From assembly GCA_016704655.1 (NCBI GenBank), contig JADIZR010000007.1, forward strand, positions 1 to 64,000: DNA of 64,000 nucleotides, in the 5' to 3' direction. The notes beneath the pieces were generated by a model that was given only the letters and a program-made list of their open reading frames with translations, made no database searches and was not told where the DNA came from. The translations under genes were made by a program, and so were the position numbers. Of the stretch, positions 61,307-64,000 are shown in pieces (within the stretch, counting starts at the first letter, position 1; each line of letters begins with the position of its first letter). This DNA comes from Pseudomonadota bacterium (GTDB lineage: Bacteria > Pseudomonadota > Gammaproteobacteria > Steroidobacterales > Steroidobacteraceae).

Positions 61307-63622
61307 ATGTCACTTTTCTCACGCCTGTTTGGTAAGCCATCGCCCACGGCAGAGCCGCCGGCGGACAGCGAGCGCGATACCCGAGTTGTATCGCCACCCC
61401 CACCTGACCCTTCCGTGCGCACCCGCGAAGAAGAAGCGAGTCTGTCGCAAGCCATCGCCGCCGGTGACACGGCCGCGATCGGCAAGTGGGTACTCGAGGG
61501 AAGCTCGACGCGAATCCGCCAGCTGGCGGCGCGAAGCGTCACGGATCCGGACCAGCTGCGGGAACTGATCCCCGCCACGCGCCACGGGAAAGACAAGAAC
61601 GTCCATCGGATTCTCACCGCCCGGCGCGATGACCTGCTCGCCGAGATTCGCAGTACCCAGCAGCTGCAGGCGGATCTGGACGAAGCTGCCGCGGCCATCG
61701 CCCGACACTGCGGGCGCCCGTACGATGCGTCGTTCCCGACGACTCTCGCACAGCTCGAGGCCCGGTGGCGTGCGCTCGAGCCCCAGGCGAAGCCGGACCT
61801 GCGCAACGAAGTAACCCAGCACCTGCAACGTGCGCACGAAGTCGTCGTACAGCACCGCCAGGCGCTCGAAGCGGAAGCCGCGAGACAGCGGGCCGCCGCG
61901 GTCGCCGCTGCCGAGGCGCAGCGTCAGCGGGAAATCGAAGCGCAGGCGGCAGCAGCGGCGGCAACCGAGCAGGCCCAGAGAAGCGATGCCGAACGCGAGG
62001 CCTTGCGCGAGGCCGAACAGGCGCAACGAGCCGCAGACGAAGCCAGGACACACGAAATCCTGGGGCTGCTGCGACAGGCACGGGCGGCGCTCGATCACGG
62101 CGGGACGGCACGCGCTGCCCGGCTGCGCGCCTCGATCGCGGAAAAACTGCCTGAGGCCCCTGCCCTGCCCGCGTGGTTTGCACGGCAGCTGCAACAGGTC
62201 GACTCGCAGCTTGCCGAGCTGCAGGACTGGAAGACCTTCAGGGTCGTGCCGAAGCGGGCCGAGCTGGTGCAGCAGATGCAGTCGCTGGTCGGCGCCGATC
62301 TGTCGCCCGAGGAACTCGCGCAGCAGATCCGTCGGTTGCGCGACGAATGGCGGACTCTAAACCGGGGCACGGGCGAGGATCCCGCGGACGAGTTGCAGCA
62401 GTTCCAGCAGGCAGCAGACCGCGCCTACGAACCCTGTCGCGAGCACTTCGCCCGGCAAGCCGAGTTGCGCAAGGAAAACCAGGAACGGCGCGAAGCATTG
62501 ATCGAACGGCTGACGACGTTTGCTGCGGAGCAGGCGGGCGAGCACCCGAACTGGCGCGCGATCAACCAGGCCATCGTCGAGTCGCGGCGCGAGTGGCGTC
62601 ACTACGCGCCGGTGGACCAGGCGATCGTGAAGCCGCTGCAGGCGCGTTTTCATGCGCTGGTCGACGAGCTGCAGGCGCGCCTCGATGCCGAGTACGCGCG
62701 CAACGTGCAGACCAGGCGTGACCTGATCGCCCGTACAGCAGAGCTCCTCAACCTCGAGGACACGCGCAAAGCCATCGACGAAACCAGGAACCTGCAGCGA
62801 ACCTGGAAATCCGTCGGCATCGTTCCGCGCAACCTGGACAACGCGCTCTGGGACGAATTCCGGCAGCAGTGCGACGCTGTCTTTCAGCGCAGCTCACAGG
62901 AAGCGGCGGCGTACGCGGTCACCCTCGAAACCAACCAGGCGCTGGCGACCGGCGTGTGCGAAGAGCTGGAGCGGATTGCCGGGCTGACCGACGAGTCGTT
63001 GCTGTCCGCCGTGCCGCAACTGGACGAGCTGTGCGCAAAATTCGAGTCGCTGGACCTGCCGCGAGCGTCCGCGCGTGCCTTGCAGCAACGGTTTTCGCAC
63101 GCGACCGACCTTTGTGCCGAAGCCGTGCACAGGACTCGCGGGACGGCAGCGCGCCGTGGCTGGACCGATGGATTTGCGGTCGCCGCCCGGATCCGCGAGT
63201 ACGCCCTTGCAGCCGTACGGGGTCGGTCGCCCACCGAGTGCGAGGCACTGCGGGAGTCCGCCACATCTGCGGTCGCCAACCTCGCCCATGCTCCCAAGGC
63301 AGTGCGCAGCATTCTCGAGCAACGGCTCGCAGCCGTCGCCGCCGGTACAGTCAACCCGGACGTTGCCGCGAACGAGGCGGCGTTGCGGCTGCTGTGCATC
63401 CGCGCGGAGTTGATTTCGGGTGCACCCACCCCGCCGGAGGATCTGGAATTGCGGCGTGAATACCAGATGCGACGCCTCGTCGAGTCGATGGGGCATGGTG
63501 AACGCGTCACGCCGGCTGCGCTCGACGATCTCGCGCTCGAATGGATCGCGATCGGGCCGGTCGAGCCGGCTGTCCACGACGCATTGCTGGCCCGCTTCGA
63601 GCGCTGTCGCACCGCCAGATGA
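61307..63622 (+). CDS. DUF349 domain-containing coiled-coil protein
   Basis: 771 residues; ATG 61307 (MSLFSRLFGKPSP). After a Pro-rich linker and a HEAT-like segment, an alanine-rich coiled coil runs from about residue 175 to 260 (EAEAARQRAAAVAAAEAQRQ and onward). Then come three-helix DUF349 units such as NWRAINQAIVESRREWRHYA and NLQRTWKSVGIVPRNLDNAL with the conserved W..G/W pattern. DUF349 proteins are cytosolic and of unknown function. The stop overlaps the next start (ATGA). Confidence 0.85.
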   Translation: MSLFSRLFGKPSPTAEPPADSERDTRVVSPPPPDPSVRTREEEASLSQAIAAGDTAAIGKWVLEGSSTRIRQLAARSVTDPDQLRELIPATRHGKDKNVHRILTARRDDLLAEIRSTQQLQADLDEAAAAIARHCGRPYDASFPTTLAQLEARWRALEPQAKPDLRNEVTQHLQRAHEVVVQHRQALEAEAARQRAAAVAAAEAQRQREIEAQAAAAAATEQAQRSDAEREALREAEQAQRAADEARTHEILGLLRQARAALDHGGTARAARLRASIAEKLPEAPALPAWFARQLQQVDSQLAELQDWKTFRVVPKRAELVQQMQSLVGADLSPEELAQQIRRLRDEWRTLNRGTGEDPADELQQFQQAADRAYEPCREHFARQAELRKENQERREALIERLTTFAAEQAGEHPNWRAINQAIVESRREWRHYAPVDQAIVKPLQARFHALVDELQARLDAEYARNVQTRRDLIARTAELLNLEDTRKAIDETRNLQRTWKSVGIVPRNLDNALWDEFRQQCDAVFQRSSQEAAAYAVTLETNQALATGVCEELERIAGLTDESLLSAVPQLDELCAKFESLDLPRASARALQQRFSHATDLCAEAVHRTRGTAARRGWTDGFAVAARIREYALAAVRGRSPTECEALRESATSAVANLAHAPKAVRSILEQRLAAVAAGTVNPDVAANEAALRLLCIRAELISGAPTPPEDLELRREYQMRRLVESMGHGERVTPAALDDLALEWIAIGPVEPAVHDALLARFERCRTAR

Positions 63623-64000
63623 CCATCGACTACGAACCCATCACGCCGCCGGGCAGACTCGACGCACTGCAGGAACTGCGGCTGCCGGTCGACATGCTGC
63701 GATGGGCGCCGTCCTTGCTGACGATGAAGGCCCGACGCACCGTGCATCCGCGCACTGCCATTCTGCTTCCCGGCTTCGGCGCGGGACCGCGGTCGATGCG
63801 CGTCATGGAATCGTTCCTGCGCCGTCGCGGCCATCGCGTCCGTGACTGGGGGCTGGGCGTGAACAACGGCGATGCCCGGAAATTCCGCGTGCAGCTGGAG
63901 AGCATCGTCGGGGAATCCATCGCTGCGTACGGCGAGCCCGTCGTTCTGGTCGGCTGGAGTCTGGGCGGCTACATCGCCCGCGAGTACGCGCGGGAGCATC
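63619..64000 (+). CDS. alpha/beta hydrolase (partial, runs off right edge)
   Basis: 127 codons from an ATG overlapping the DUF349 stop (ATGA), open to the window edge. The segment TAILLPGFGAGPRSMRVM provides the oxyanion region and VVLVGWSLGGYIAREYA the nucleophile elbow (GWSLGG). The C-terminal acid and histidine lie outside the window. Substrate unknown; coupling to the DUF349 gene suggests a shared context. Confidence 0.8.
   Translation, partial: MTIDYEPITPPGRLDALQELRLPVDMLRWAPSLLTMKARRTVHPRTAILLPGFGAGPRSMRVMESFLRRRGHRVRDWGLGVNNGDARKFRVQLESIVGESIAAYGEPVVLVGWSLGGYIAREYAREH

Overview
The window is high-GC, gene-dense DNA that looks gammaproteobacterial. Supporting genes are an LpxD-type lipid A acyltransferase, phenylalanine 4-monooxygenase, a cyanide-insensitive (Cio-type) bd oxidase with its DUF2474 peptide, Zwf/Gnd and an ACR3 arsenic operon. 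The order is an inference; Steroidobacterales/Nevskiales-like bacteria would fit the many c-type cytochromes and scavenging hydrolases. No rRNA, tRNA, CRISPR array, IS element or phage gene was recognised.

Layout. 1-3.6 kb: partial NDH-2-like flavoprotein, DUF502 membrane protein, octaheme/TPR cytochrome. 3.6-8.8 kb: sulfate-ester scavenging block (alkylsulfatase, porin remnant, arylsulfatase, divergent LysR regulator). 8.8-16.7 kb: YbaY-type lipoprotein, haloalkane dehalogenase, ClpP/SppA-like protein, HupE/parvulin pair, DUF3313 protein, a broken small membrane gene, phhA and a phospholipase-D lipoprotein. 16.7-21.3 kb: HAD remnant, TerC, DUF3604 protein, MscS channel. 21.5-25.1 kb: DUF1924 cytochrome, diheme cytochrome, cytochrome b and a two-component system. 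25.1-37.9 kb: an extracellular-electron-transfer-like locus, with an ankyrin/Sel1 protein and a membrane-anchored ferredoxin/FAD oxidoreductase on the minus strand, and TPR protein, cytochrome b, 21-heme cytochrome, 42-heme cytochrome, SPOR/TPR beta-barrel porin and lipoprotein on the plus strand. 38-44 kb: dimethylargininase, GFA protein, arsR-arsC-acr3, orphan NadS-like antitoxin, lipase-like hydrolase, quinone oxidoreductase. 44-51 kb: VLCAD-type acyl-CoA dehydrogenase, DUF885 peptidase, serine beta-lactamase-like hydrolase, P1 peptidase. 51-64 kb: desaturase plus LpxD homologue, zwf and gnd, a suspect homopolymer stretch, bd oxidase operon, ThDP enzyme, EamA exporter, DUF349 protein and a partial hydrolase.

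How the genes work together. The most striking block is 27.1-37.9 kb. An inner-membrane redox module, two periplasmic or surface polyheme cytochromes (21 and 42 heme motifs) and an outer-membrane barrel have the parts list of a porin-cytochrome conduit moving electrons across the envelope. The adjacent DUF1924/diheme/cytochrome b operon and the distant octaheme protein add to a heavy c-type cytochrome investment.

Sequence quality. Six otherwise intact genes are broken by single-base indels, most of them in short homopolymer runs, and correcting each restores a complete frame of whole codons. One further gene has an in-frame TAG. With a 55.5-56.0 kb stretch of G and C runs of 7-16 bases, this points to consensus error rather than widespread gene decay. 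Such genes are annotated here as whole genes with the break stated.
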